From assembly GCF_045984285.3 (NCBI RefSeq), contig NZ_JBJQIK030000002.1, positions 682,001 through 746,000 on the forward strand: 64,000 bases of DNA, in the 5' to 3' direction. The notes below the pieces were generated by a model that had not been told where the DNA came from, ran no database searches, and saw nothing but the letters and a program-made list of their open reading frames with translations. Each line of letters starts with the position of its first letter. The stretch's first letter is position 1. A program made the translations under genes and the position numbers. Source of the DNA: Rugamonas sp045984285. Its GTDB lineage: Bacteria; Pseudomonadota; Gammaproteobacteria; Burkholderiales; Burkholderiaceae_D. Positions 52,054 to 61,235 of the stretch are shown here, one piece after another.

Positions 52054-52907
52054 AAAAGGACACCCTGCACGAACTGGCGCCGCTGGCAGCCGACCTGAAA
52101 CTGCGCGACATCGAAGTCGGCGGTGCGGAAGGTCCGCTGGCGGGGCGCCTGTTCACGGCAGGCGGCGCGGGCAAGCGCGACACGCTGATCGTGTTTTTCC
52201 ACGGCGGCGGTTTTGTCGGCGGCTCGATCGACGAGGGCCAGGAGTTCCTGAGCCATCTCGTCAGCATGAATACGAATACCGTGGGCCTGGCGGCGGCTTA
52301 TACGCTGGCCACCACGAAGCCCTTCCCGGCGGCGGTGGAAGACGCACATGCCGTGCTGATGTGGGCGAAGAAGAATAAAACCAAGCTGAGCTGGAGCGGC
52401 AAGCGCCTGGTGGTATCCGGCATCGAGGCCGGCGCCAACCTGGCGGCCGTGGTGGCCCTGATGGCGCGCGACCGTGGCGGTCCGGCGCTGGCAGGCCAGG
52501 TGCTGATCATGCCGATGCTGGATCCCGGCCTGTCCACCTGCTCCATGCGCGAACTGCCGAGCTGCCCGGACAAAGCCGCCGTGGCCGACCAGTGCGCCGC
52601 CGCTTACCGTGGCTACCTGCCGAATGCGGCCGACCGTACCCATCCGTACGCCTCGCCGCTGCAGTCGAGCCGCCTGAAGAATCTGCCGCCAGCGCTGATC
52701 CTTTCCGCCGAGGAAGATCCGCTGCGCGACGAAGCTGAACAATACGGTGCGAAGCTGATTGCCTGCGGCATCACGACGACCGTCAAGCGCCTCCCGCCGC
52801 CGCCGCTGGAACCGGGGGGCAGAAATGAATGCGCCTGCGTATTTGCGATGGGCGAGATCGCGGCCTTTATTGCCGGCGACGGAGGGACGGAGGCCCCACC
52901 GGCATAA
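52050..52907 (+). CDS. Hormone-sensitive-lipase-like alpha/beta-hydrolase lacking catalytic Ser and His
   Basis: A 285-residue protein of the HSL family. The oxyanion-hole motif HGGG is intact at residues 51-54. The nucleophile elbow, normally GDSAG, reads GIEAG (124-128), so Ser is replaced by Glu126. The acid-containing segment LSAEEDPLRDEAEQYG is kept. The final His, usually in a HGF motif, is missing, and the equivalent segment is RLPPPPLEPGGRNECA. It is therefore probably a non-hydrolytic binding protein or carries an altered activity. No signal peptide is visible. It is coupled to the small exported protein before it and lies 201 bases before an RND pump operon. Confidence 0.8.
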   Translation: MKKDTLHELAPLAADLKLRDIEVGGAEGPLAGRLFTAGGAGKRDTLIVFFHGGGFVGGSIDEGQEFLSHLVSMNTNTVGLAAAYTLATTKPFPAAVEDAHAVLMWAKKNKTKLSWSGKRLVVSGIEAGANLAAVVALMARDRGGPALAGQVLIMPMLDPGLSTCSMRELPSCPDKAAVADQCAAAYRGYLPNAADRTHPYASPLQSSRLKNLPPALILSAEEDPLRDEAEQYGAKLIACGITTTVKRLPPPPLEPGGRNECACVFAMGEIAAFIAGDGGTEAPPA

Positions 52908-53108
52908 TGGATATATCAACAATTTCGTTTACATATTGTCGGGCTAACAGTATATTGCTGCGACAGGCGTAAACACCGGCTTTCCAAACCAGCAGTTCCT
53001 GAAAAACGCGCTATTTCAGCGCGGTGGGCCCGCTTTTGCCTGCGATTCGCAGGCGGCAGAGGGTACCGCTCAAATCATTATTATTTTTCATAGAAAAAGG
53101 GGTTAAAA
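52908..53108 (+). promoter_or_regulatory. Leader with two hairpins before the RND pump operon
   Basis: A 201-base region. Its first 60 bases are AT-rich and may hold the promoter. Two hairpins follow: CGCGCT/AGCGCG (53007-53012 with 53018-53023) and a perfect 7-bp stem (53038-53044 with 53048-53054). They could fold in the 5' leader of the pump mRNA. A purine-rich AAAAAGGGG ribosome site lies just before the start. Confidence 0.4.
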
Positions 53109-54350
53109 ATGAAAAACTTTAAAGAAATGACAGCTAAGGCGCGACCGATGATCGCAGCGCTGGCCGTCGCCGGCCTGGCAGCGGCAACGCTGGCCGGCTG
53201 CGACAGCGCCAAGGGCAAGGCCGCGGAAGCGCCTGCTGCGGGCGGTCCTCCGATCTCTGCTGCCACCGTGATCGAAAAACAGGTATCGGAAACCCAGGAG
53301 TTCTCCGGCCGCCTGGAAGCGATCGACCACGTTGAAATCCGCGCCCGCGTCAGCGGCTTCATCACCGCCGTCAATTTCAAGCCGGGCAGTGAAGTGAAGA
53401 AGGGCGATGTGCTGTTCGTGATCGACCAGCGTCCCTATGCGGCCGAAGCCGCGCGTGCCGAAGCGGCGGCCAATTCCGCCAAAGCGCGCGCCGAGCTGGC
53501 CCGCCTGGAGCTGACCCGTGCCGAACGCCTGCTGGCCGACAAGGCCATCGCGCAGCGCGAATATGACGAACGCGCATCGAGCCTGAAGGAACTGGACGCC
53601 AATGCCCGTGCCGCCCAGGCGCAGTACGAGTCCGCGAAGCTGAACCTGGCCTATACCCAGGTGGTCTCGCCGATCAACGGCCGCGTATCGAAAGCGGAAA
53701 TCACCGTCGGCAACCTGGTGGACGCCTCGGCTGTGCTGACCTCCGTGGTCTCGCTGGACAAGATCTACGCCAGCTTCGACGGCGATGAAGGCACCTACCT
53801 GCGCGTCGGCGCCCAGGCCCACAAAGGCCAGCCGGTGGTGGTGAAGGTCGGCCTGGCCAACGAAGAAGGCTTCCCGCACGAGGGCAAGCTGGAATTCGTG
53901 GACAACCAGCTGAATCCGCAGACCGGCAGCGTGCGCATGCGCGCCACCTTCGCCAATGCCGACCGCGCGCTGGCGCCCGGCCTGTTCGCCCGCGTGCAGC
54001 TGGGCGGCGGCGCGGACCAGAGCAACGCGATCCTGATCAACGACCGCGCCGTGGGCACAGACCAGAACCGCAAGTTCGTGTTCGTGGTGGGCAAGGACAG
54101 CAAGGCCGAGTACCGCCCAGTGAAGCTGGGACCGACTATCGATGGCCTGCGCGTAGTGCGTGAAGGTCTGAAGCCGGGCGAGAAGATCGTGGTCAACGGC
54201 CTGCAGCGCGTGCGTCCGGGGGCCCCGGTCACTGCGCAGCCGGTTGCCATGGACGCCAACCTGGCCAACGCACAGCAGCAACCTGAAAAGAAAAAAGACG
54301 ACAAAGTCGCCGTTGCCGATACCGGCACGAAGGCTTCGTCCAAACAATAA
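53109..54350 (+). CDS. RND pump membrane fusion lipoprotein (MexE-like)
   Basis: A 413-residue periplasmic adaptor. The lipobox LAGC near residue 31 marks a lipid anchor. The lipoyl half-motifs are VEIRARVSGFITAVNFKPGS and YTQVVSPINGRVSKAEITVG, with a helical hairpin between (ARAELARLELTRAERLLADK). The beta-barrel and membrane-proximal domains follow, and a charged Lys/Gln-rich tail ends the protein. It links the RND pump to the outer-membrane channel. Similarity is highest to MexE/AmrA-type adaptors. It starts the three-gene operon. Confidence 0.93.
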   Translation: MKNFKEMTAKARPMIAALAVAGLAAATLAGCDSAKGKAAEAPAAGGPPISAATVIEKQVSETQEFSGRLEAIDHVEIRARVSGFITAVNFKPGSEVKKGDVLFVIDQRPYAAEAARAEAAANSAKARAELARLELTRAERLLADKAIAQREYDERASSLKELDANARAAQAQYESAKLNLAYTQVVSPINGRVSKAEITVGNLVDASAVLTSVVSLDKIYASFDGDEGTYLRVGAQAHKGQPVVVKVGLANEEGFPHEGKLEFVDNQLNPQTGSVRMRATFANADRALAPGLFARVQLGGGADQSNAILINDRAVGTDQNRKFVFVVGKDSKAEYRPVKLGPTIDGLRVVREGLKPGEKIVVNGLQRVRPGAPVTAQPVAMDANLANAQQQPEKKKDDKVAVADTGTKASSKQ

Positions 54351-54362
54351 AGGAACACAGCG

Positions 54363-57300
54363 ATGAATTTCTCACGCTTCTTTGTCGATAAGCCGATCTT
54401 CGCGGCCGTCTTATCGATCATTATCTTCGTCGCGGGCCTGATCGCCATCTTCAAGCTGCCGATCTCGGAATACCCGGACGTGGTGCCGCCTTCGGTGGTG
54501 GTGCGTGCGCAGTACCCTGGCGCCAACCCGAAGATCATTGCCGAAACCGTTGCTGCGCCACTTGAGGAGCAGATTAACGGGGTCGAGAACATGCTGTACA
54601 TGTCCTCGCAAAATACTTCGGACGGCGCACTGGCCCTGACCGTGACTTTCGCCATCGGCACCAATGTCGAACAGGCGGAAACCGCGGTGCAGAACCGCGT
54701 GCAGCGCGCGCTGCCGCGCCTGCCGGAAGAGGTGCGCCAGATTGGCGTGACCACGGTGAAGTCTTCGCCGAACCTGACCATGGTGGTCCACCTGAAATCG
54801 CCGGATGGCCGTTACGACGACCTGTACCTGCGCAATTACGCGGTGCTGAACATCAAGGACCAGCTGGCCCGCCTGCATGGCATGGGCGAGGTGCAGCTGT
54901 TCGGCTCCGGCGACTACGCGATGCGCGTCTGGCTCGATCCGCAGAAGGTGGCGGCGCGCAGCCTGACCGCAGGCGACGTGGTGCAGGCGATCCGCGAGCA
55001 GAACGTGCAGGTGGCGGCCGGTGTGATTGGCCAGGGTCCTGCCAAGGATGCCGACTTCCAGCTCACCGTGAATACCCAGGGCCGCCTGCAGTCGGTGGAA
55101 GAATTCGGCAATATCGTGGTGAAGACCAATGAAGACGGCGCCACCACGCTGCTGAAGGATGTGGCGCGCCTGGAGATGGGCTCCAACTCCTATGCGCTGC
55201 GTTCGCTGCTGAACAACAAGTCGGCGGTGGCAATCCCGATCTTCGAAGCCCCGAATGCGAATGCGCTGCAGCTGTCCACGGACGTGCGCAACCGCATGAA
55301 GGAGCTGTCCAAAGATTTCCCGGAAGGCGTCGAATACGATATCGTATACGACCCGACCCAATTCGTGCGTGAGTCGATCGACTCCGTGATCCACACGCTG
55401 GTCGAGGCGATCATCCTGGTTGCGCTGGTGGTGATTATCTTCCTGCAGACCTGGCGTGCTTCCATCATCCCGCTGCTGGCTGTGCCGGTGTCGGTGGTGG
55501 GTACCTTTGCCGTGATGCTGGGCTTCGGCTTCTCGATCAATACCCTGTCGCTGTTCGGCCTCGTGCTGGCGATCGGTATCGTGGTCGACGATGCGATCGT
55601 GGTGGTGGAGAACGTGGAACGCAACATCGAGAACGGCCTGTCGCCGCGCGATGCCACCATCCAGGCCATGAAGGAAGTGAGCGGCCCGATTATCGCGATT
55701 GCACTGGTGCTGTGCGCCGTGTTCGTGCCGATCGCCTTCGTGTCCGGCCTGACTGGCCAGTTCTACCGCCAGTTCGCACTGACCATCGCGATTTCGACCG
55801 TGATCTCGGCATTCAGCTCGCTGACCCTGGCGCCAGCCTTGTCGGCGGCCCTGCTGAAATCCCATGACGCGCCGAAAGATGTTCTGACCCGTTTCATGGA
55901 CAAGGTGTTCGGCCGCTTCTTCAAGGCCTTCAACAAGTTCTTCGGCCGTGCTTCGCATGGCTATGAAACAGGCGTGAAGGGTGTGCTGCGCCGGAAATCG
56001 ATCTCGCTGGCGGTGTATGCACTGCTGGCAGTGGCCGGCCTGTTCATGTTCAAGGCTGTGCCGCCGGGCTTTGTGCCGGCGCAGGACAAGCAGTACCTGA
56101 TCGGCTTCGCCCAGCTGCCTGACGCTGCATCGCTGGACCGCACCGACGCCGTGATCCGCAAGATGTCCGACATCGCCAAGGAGATCCCTGGCGTGGAGAA
56201 CTCGATCTCCTTCCCGGGCCTGTCGATCAACGGTTTCACCAACGCGCCGAACGCCGGTATCGTGTTCGTGGGCCTGGAGTCCTTCGACAAGCGTAAGGAC
56301 AAGAGCAAGTCCGCAGAAGCGATTGCCGCTGAAGTGAACAAGCGCATGGGCGTGATCGAAGACGCCTTCGTGATGGTGCTGTCGCCGCCGCCAGTCAATG
56401 GCCTGGGCACCACCGGCGGCTTCAAGCTGATGATCGAAGACCGCGGCAACCTGGGTCCGGATGAACTGTACAAGGCGGTGCAGGCATTGCAGATGAAGGC
56501 ATGGCAGACCCCGGAGCTGGCAGGCGTGTTCTCCAGCTACCAGATCAACGTGCCGCAGCTGTTTGCCGATGTGGACCGCGTGAAGGCCAAGCAGCTGGGC
56601 GTGCCGCTGGCGACCATCTACCAGACCTTGCAGATCAACCTCGGTTCGCTGTACGTGAACGACTTCAACCAGTTCGGCCGTACCTACCAGGTGCGGGTGC
56701 AGGCTGACGCGCAGTTCCGTTCGCAGGCCGAACAGATCGCGCAGCTGAAGGTGCGCAACGTGAAGGGCGAGATGATCCCGCTGTCGTCGCTGATGCAGAT
56801 CAAGGACACCTATGGTCCTGACCGCGTGCAGCGCTACAACAACTACGTGGCGGCCGACATGAACGGCGGCCCGGCACCGGGCGTGTCGTCCGGCCAGGCG
56901 CAGGCCATCATGGAAAAACTGGCGAAGGAAACGCTGCCGAAGGGTATTACGTATGAATGGACCGAGCTGACCTACCAGGACATCCTGGCCGGCAACACCA
57001 TGATCTATGTGTTCCCGCTGTGCGTCCTGCTGGTGTTCCTGGTGCTGGCTGCGCAGTATGAAAGCTGGACCCTGCCGCTGGCGGTGATCCTGATTGTGCC
57101 GATGTCGATCCTGTGCGCGCTGATTGGCGTGAAAGTGACCGGCGGCGACAACAACATCTTCACCCAGATCGCCTTGTTCGTGCTGGTCGGGTTGGCGTCG
57201 AAGAACGCGATCCTGATCGTGGAGTTCGCCCGCGAACTGGAAGACCACGGCCGTTCGATCGTTGAAGCCGCGCTGGAAGCCTGCCGCCTGCGTCTGCGTC

Positions 57301-57545
57301 CGATCCTGATGACGTCGATCGCATTCATCATGGGCGTGCTGCCACTGGTGTTCTCCAGCGGCGCGGGTTCGGAAATGCGCCATGCGATGGGCGTTGCAGT
57401 GTTCGCGGGCATGCTGGGCGTGACCTTCTTCGGTCTGTTCCTCACGCCGGTGTTCTATGTGCTGCTGCGTACCCTGGCTGTGAAGCTTGAGAAGAAATCC
57501 CCGGTTGCCGACAAGGCGGCCGCACAACTGGAAGGGAGCCACTAA
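54363..57545 (+). CDS. RND multidrug efflux transporter (MexF-like)
   Basis: A 1060-residue inner-membrane pump. It begins MNFSRFFVDKPIFAAVLSII and has the usual 12 helices with two large periplasmic loops. The proton-relay motif is in helix 4 (LSLFGLVLAIGIVVDDAIVV, with the two Asp), and the conserved Lys/Thr of helices 10 and 11 lie in GLASKNAILIVEFA and the following segment. FQLTVNTQGRL and FGRTYQVRVQAD are typical of the HAE-1 family. The length and first residues match MexF. It is 12 bases downstream of the adaptor gene. Confidence 0.95.
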   Translation: MNFSRFFVDKPIFAAVLSIIIFVAGLIAIFKLPISEYPDVVPPSVVVRAQYPGANPKIIAETVAAPLEEQINGVENMLYMSSQNTSDGALALTVTFAIGTNVEQAETAVQNRVQRALPRLPEEVRQIGVTTVKSSPNLTMVVHLKSPDGRYDDLYLRNYAVLNIKDQLARLHGMGEVQLFGSGDYAMRVWLDPQKVAARSLTAGDVVQAIREQNVQVAAGVIGQGPAKDADFQLTVNTQGRLQSVEEFGNIVVKTNEDGATTLLKDVARLEMGSNSYALRSLLNNKSAVAIPIFEAPNANALQLSTDVRNRMKELSKDFPEGVEYDIVYDPTQFVRESIDSVIHTLVEAIILVALVVIIFLQTWRASIIPLLAVPVSVVGTFAVMLGFGFSINTLSLFGLVLAIGIVVDDAIVVVENVERNIENGLSPRDATIQAMKEVSGPIIAIALVLCAVFVPIAFVSGLTGQFYRQFALTIAISTVISAFSSLTLAPALSAALLKSHDAPKDVLTRFMDKVFGRFFKAFNKFFGRASHGYETGVKGVLRRKSISLAVYALLAVAGLFMFKAVPPGFVPAQDKQYLIGFAQLPDAASLDRTDAVIRKMSDIAKEIPGVENSISFPGLSINGFTNAPNAGIVFVGLESFDKRKDKSKSAEAIAAEVNKRMGVIEDAFVMVLSPPPVNGLGTTGGFKLMIEDRGNLGPDELYKAVQALQMKAWQTPELAGVFSSYQINVPQLFADVDRVKAKQLGVPLATIYQTLQINLGSLYVNDFNQFGRTYQVRVQADAQFRSQAEQIAQLKVRNVKGEMIPLSSLMQIKDTYGPDRVQRYNNYVAADMNGGPAPGVSSGQAQAIMEKLAKETLPKGITYEWTELTYQDILAGNTMIYVFPLCVLLVFLVLAAQYESWTLPLAVILIVPMSILCALIGVKVTGGDNNIFTQIALFVLVGLASKNAILIVEFARELEDHGRSIVEAALEACRLRLRPILMTSIAFIMGVLPLVFSSGAGSEMRHAMGVAVFAGMLGVTFFGLFLTPVFYVLLRTLAVKLEKKSPVADKAAAQLEGSH

Positions 57546-57546
57546 T

Positions 57547-59025
57547 ATGAACCGCATGATCGCCATGGGAGTGGCGCCGCTGATGGCAATTCTGCTGACA
57601 GCCTGCGCTGCGCCTGAGTTCAAACAGCCTGCGATGGAAGTTCCCGCTGCCTTCAAGGAGCCGCAGGCCGAAGTAAAAATCGCCGCCGACGGCACGCAAT
57701 GGAAGGTGGCGCAGCCCGCCGAACAACAGCCGCGCGGCGAGTGGTGGCTGGCCTTCAACGATCCGGCCCTGAATGAGCTGATCGCCGAAGCCACCCGCAA
57801 CAACGCCAACCTGGCCGTGGCTGCGGCCCGCGTGAAGCAGGCCCGCGCCATCGCCGGCATCGCCGAAGCGGACCGTATTCCGCAGGTCGGCGTGGGCGTG
57901 GGCGCCCAGCGCAGCCGCGCTTCGGCGCTGGAACTGGGCCTGCCGGCCGGCACCCCGGTGCAGCCGCAGACCAGCTACACGGCGAACCTGACCGCCAGCT
58001 ATGAAGTGGACCTGTTCGGCCGCGTGTCGTCCAACGTTGCCGCGGCACGCGGCGACGCGGCGACGGTGGAAGCGAACTACCGCTCCGTGCTGCTGGCGCT
58101 GCAGGCCGACGTAGCCCAGACCTATTTCCGCCTGCGTGCCACGGACGCCGAGCTGGCGACCGTGGAGCAGACGGTCCGTCTGCGCGAAGAGAGCGTGAAG
58201 GTCAACCAGCGCCGCTTCGACCTGGGCGATATCGGCGAGTTCGACCTGTCCCGCGCGAAGACCGAGCTGTCCACCACCCGTGCCGAAGCGATCGGCCTGC
58301 AACGCCAGCGCACCACGGCCGAGCATGCGCTGGCCGTCCTGCTGGGCAAGCCCGCTGCCGCCTTCACGGCCGGCGTGAGCCCGCTGCTGGACTCCGCGCT
58401 GATGCCGGTGATCCCGGCCGGCCTGCCATCCGCGCTGCTGGAGCGCCGTCCCGACATCGCCGCTGCGCAGCGTGCGATGGAAGCGTCCAACGCCCGTATC
58501 GGCGTGGCGCGCTCCGCCATGTTCCCGGCGCTGAATATCAGCGCCAATGGCGGCGGCGTGTCGGACCACTTCTCGGACGTATTCAAGTGGAGCAGCCGTT
58601 CCTGGGTGCTGGGCGCGCTGATGTCCATGCCGCTGATCGACGGTGGCCGGAACCGCGCCAACATCACCCGCAGCGAAGCCGCGCTTGAAGAGTCGGTAGG
58701 CACTTACCGCCAAAGCGTGCTGACGGCGTTCGCCGAGGTGGAAGACAACCTGGCGGGCCTGCGCATCCTCTCCGGCCAGACCGCTCAGATCGAAGATGCC
58801 GTGGTGTCGGCACGCCGTTCCGCCGACCTGGCGCAGAAGCTGTATGACGCCGGCCGTTCGAGCTATCTCGAACTGCTGGATGCGCAGCGCAACCTGGCAG
58901 CCGTTGAACGCAGCGCAGTACAGCTGCGCGGCAACCGTGCGGTAACGACCGTGGCCCTGATCCGCTCCCTCGGCGGCGGCTGGGACAGCGGCGCCGCGGT
59001 CAATACGGCACAGGCCAGCAACTGA
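57547..59025 (+). CDS. Outer-membrane efflux lipoprotein of the RND pump (OprN/NodT family)
   Basis: A 492-residue TolC-type channel with lipobox LLTAC (Cys near residue 19). Helix-strand repeats include LNELIAEATRNNANLAVAAA and LLERRPDIAAAQRAMEASNA. It starts 1 base after the pump gene stop (the intervening ACTAATATG holds stop and start), completing a MexEF-OprN-like operon. The ATG at 57547 gives the signal peptide; an earlier in-frame codon does not. Confidence 0.94.
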   Translation: MNRMIAMGVAPLMAILLTACAAPEFKQPAMEVPAAFKEPQAEVKIAADGTQWKVAQPAEQQPRGEWWLAFNDPALNELIAEATRNNANLAVAAARVKQARAIAGIAEADRIPQVGVGVGAQRSRASALELGLPAGTPVQPQTSYTANLTASYEVDLFGRVSSNVAAARGDAATVEANYRSVLLALQADVAQTYFRLRATDAELATVEQTVRLREESVKVNQRRFDLGDIGEFDLSRAKTELSTTRAEAIGLQRQRTTAEHALAVLLGKPAAAFTAGVSPLLDSALMPVIPAGLPSALLERRPDIAAAQRAMEASNARIGVARSAMFPALNISANGGGVSDHFSDVFKWSSRSWVLGALMSMPLIDGGRNRANITRSEAALEESVGTYRQSVLTAFAEVEDNLAGLRILSGQTAQIEDAVVSARRSADLAQKLYDAGRSSYLELLDAQRNLAAVERSAVQLRGNRAVTTVALIRSLGGGWDSGAAVNTAQASN

Positions 59026-59060
59026 GCACAAGTCAGCTTTAAGTAGGCGATTAGCCCTTT

Positions 59061-59092
59061 GGGCGGTCCGCGTAGGCGGCCGCCCTTTTTTT
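59061..59092 (+). terminator. Rho-independent terminator of the RND pump operon
   Basis: GGGCGG...CCGCCC stem (59061-59085, with one bulged T and a short loop) is followed by a run of seven T. It lies 35 bases past the last stop of the operon. Confidence 0.9.
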
Positions 59093-59134
59093 CGCTATCA
59101 TGCTGCTGTTTAAGCATGCAAGCGAGGTCCGGTT

Positions 59135-59794
59135 TTGATTACGAGCGCACTGCTCAGCAGCATCCCGAATGTCCGCCATGGTTTCGGCACCGCGTCCGAA
59201 CTGGTACCTGAAGCGCTTCAGGAACTGTGGGATCTCCGTCCCAATAAGCGCCAGGTGCACGGTATCCGCGCCGTCAATATCATCGAGCCCCAGCAGCCTG
59301 TCGGCGATGCCGACGCCTTTTACACCGCCACCCCCGGAATTCCCGTCAGCGTGATTACCGCCGACTGCGTGCCGCTGCTGCTTGCGCGGCGCGACGGCAC
59401 GCAGGTGGCCGCCGTGCATGCGGGCTGGCGCGGCCTGTATGACGGCATCATTCCTGCCGTGCTGGAACAACTGGGTGGGCGAGGGCAGTGGGTGGCCGCG
59501 GTCGGCCCCACCATCTGCGCGCCATGCTACGAAGTGAGCGAAGAACTGGCGGAGGACTTTGCGCGACGTTTTACGGCGCTGCCGCGTGAAGCGGTGCTGC
59601 CGGCCTACCGCCACCTCGACCTGCGTCCCGTTGCCGAGCACCAGCTGCGGCAGGCGGGTGTGACGGAAATCGACCATGTTGGCGGCTGCACCTGCTGCGG
59701 GCGCGCCGCCGATGGCGAACTTGTGTATCGCAGCTACCGCCGCGGCGACCGCAACTCGCAGCAGCACGCCGGGCTTTTCATCACTAAACCCTGA
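59135..59794 (+). CDS. pgeF: Laccase-domain purine nucleoside phosphorylase / peptidoglycan editing factor
   Basis: A 219-residue YfiH/LACC1 family protein. The family motifs are TADCVPLLLA, VHAGWRGLYDGI and GPTICAPCYEV, with the terminal CTCCGRA... and SYRRGDRNSQQHAGLF. The conserved His, Cys and His bind zinc, and members act on purine nucleosides and remove misincorporated residues from peptidoglycan precursors. The TTG at 59135 is the only start that preserves the N-terminal strand. The B3 beta-lactamase gene starts 7 bases after its stop, so they are co-transcribed. Confidence 0.92.
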   Translation: MITSALLSSIPNVRHGFGTASELVPEALQELWDLRPNKRQVHGIRAVNIIEPQQPVGDADAFYTATPGIPVSVITADCVPLLLARRDGTQVAAVHAGWRGLYDGIIPAVLEQLGGRGQWVAAVGPTICAPCYEVSEELAEDFARRFTALPREAVLPAYRHLDLRPVAEHQLRQAGVTEIDHVGGCTCCGRAADGELVYRSYRRGDRNSQQHAGLFITKP

Positions 59795-59801
59795 GACAAC
59801 A

Positions 59802-60644
59802 ATGAAGAAGACTATCGCCGCAGCAAGCCTGTTGGCCCTCTCGCTGCCTGTTTTCGCCGGCTGGGACGATCCACAGGAGCCTTTCCAGCTGTTTGGCAAC
59901 AGCTACTACGTCGGTCCGAAAGGCGTCAGCTCAGTGCTGATTACTTCGCCGGCGGGCCATATCCTGATCGATGCGGGCACCGCGAAATCGCACGAGCAGA
60001 TTATTCCGCATATCCGCCAGCTGGGCTTCAAGGTGGAAGACATCAAATACATCCTGACCTCGCATGAGCACCACGACCACGTGGGCAGCATCGCAGAATT
60101 GCAACGTGTGAGCGGCGCCGTGGTGGTGGGCAGTGCATTGAGCGTGGCCGTGATGAAGACCGGCGAAGCGAGCAAGGACGACCCGCAATTCGGCGACCTG
60201 AGCAAGTTCGCGCCGGCTGCTGCAACGCGGGTAGTGCGCGATGGCGAGGTGGTGACGGTCGGTCCACTGTCCGTGACGGCGCATTACACGCCGGGCCATA
60301 CGCCGGGCGGCGTGAGCTGGACCTGGCAATCGGCGGAAGGCGGCCGCACGGCGAACATGGTCTACGGCGACAGCATTACGGCTTATGGCGCACCGGGCTA
60401 CAGGTTCAGCAGCCATCCGGAAGTAGTTGCGAACCTGAAGAAGACTTTCGCACGCGTCGCGGCGCTGAAGTGCGACATCCTGGTGACGGCGCACCCTGAA
60501 GCGGGCGACCTATGGACGCGCGTGGAAAAGCGCCCGCAGCTCGGCAATGCGTCGTTGATCGATCCCGATTCCTGCCGCAAGTACGCAGCAAAAGGTGCGG
60601 CACGGCTGGAGACGGTGCTGGCGGAGGAAAAAGCGAAGCCCTGA
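59802..60644 (+). CDS. Subclass B3 metallo-beta-lactamase
   Basis: A 280-residue exported enzyme with a signal peptide (MKKTIAAASLLALSLPVFAG). Zinc ligands: HEHHDH (B3 H116, H118, D120, H121), His196 in PGHTPGG, and His263 in TAHPEAG. The active-site Ser/Tyr region GDSITAYGAPGYRF and the C-terminal Cys-containing segment are typical of B3 enzymes such as THIN-B from Janthinobacterium. It hydrolyses carbapenems and most other beta-lactams in the periplasm. The start is set by the signal peptide. It follows pgeF by 7 bases and ends before a bidirectional terminator. Confidence 0.93.
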   Translation: MKKTIAAASLLALSLPVFAGWDDPQEPFQLFGNSYYVGPKGVSSVLITSPAGHILIDAGTAKSHEQIIPHIRQLGFKVEDIKYILTSHEHHDHVGSIAELQRVSGAVVVGSALSVAVMKTGEASKDDPQFGDLSKFAPAAATRVVRDGEVVTVGPLSVTAHYTPGHTPGGVSWTWQSAEGGRTANMVYGDSITAYGAPGYRFSSHPEVVANLKKTFARVAALKCDILVTAHPEAGDLWTRVEKRPQLGNASLIDPDSCRKYAAKGAARLETVLAEEKAKP

Positions 60645-60658
60645 TGCGGCTCGCTCAA

Positions 60659-60696
60659 AGCAAAAAAGGCCCGCGTTATCGCGGGCCTTTTTTGCT
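60659..60696. terminator. Bidirectional Rho-independent terminator
   Basis: A perfect 17-bp inverted repeat (60659-60675 with 60680-60696) and TTAT loop. Both arms end in A/T tracts, so it can stop the B3 gene from the left and the repeat-protein gene from the right. Confidence 0.95.
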
Positions 60697-60701
60697 GGTG
60701 A

Positions 60702-61067
60702 TTATTTCTTCGCCGGAGCTGCGGCAACGGCTGGCGTTGCGGCAGTGGCTGGGGTGGCTGCAGTCGCGGCGGCATGTTCGTGCTTGGCGTCCGCTTTGGC
60801 CTTGGCCGCCTTGTGATGCGCTTCGGCCTTCTTCTCCTTGGCATCAGCCTTGGCGCTTGCCACATCGGCGGCAGCGCTGGCGGCTGCCTTGGTTTCTTTC
60901 GCTTCAGCTTTCGCTACTTGTTTGGCTTCCTTGGCTTCAGCCTTGGCGACTTCTTTGGCTTCCTTGGCTTCGGCTTTTGCGGCCGGTGCGGTTGCAGGTG
61001 CGGGAGTCTGTGCGAAGGCAGCACCAGCAAACAGACCGGCGATCAGGGTAGCGATGACTTTCTTCAT
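60702..61067 (-). CDS. Secreted Ala/Lys/Glu-rich repeat protein
   Basis: A 121-residue protein with a signal peptide (MKKVIATLIAGLFAGAAFAQ). The mature part is low complexity: repeats of AKAEAKEAK and AKAEAKETK (residues about 30-60) and then Ala/Lys/His-rich helix (AEAHHKAAKAKADAKHEH), ending in Ala/Pro/Thr. It should form a long amphipathic helix. Similar Ala/Lys-rich proteins are common in Oxalobacteraceae and uncharacterised. The start at 61067 is set by the signal peptide. Confidence 0.8.
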   Translation of the reverse strand: MKKVIATLIAGLFAGAAFAQTPAPATAPAAKAEAKEAKEVAKAEAKEAKQVAKAEAKETKAAASAAADVASAKADAKEKKAEAHHKAAKAKADAKHEHAAATAATPATAATPAVAAAPAKK

Positions 61068-61235
61068 GGTGTGTTCCTCTAAGTTAGTTTTGAACGTAGT
61101 GCACATTTCCCGTGTCACTGAGCAAAAAACGCGATGCCGGAGCGCGTAGTTGACGGTCTTTACACCTGCTTACAATTGGCCTGCTCTGTTAGCGAGCGTA
61201 CTGATGCCGTGCCGCGCGCAGCCTACATTGGCGTT

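Noticed and set aside
54411..57953. A 1180-codon minus-strand frame over the RND pump
   Set aside because: The plus strand encodes an unmistakable RND transporter. The antisense translation is His/Gln/Arg-rich and domainless.
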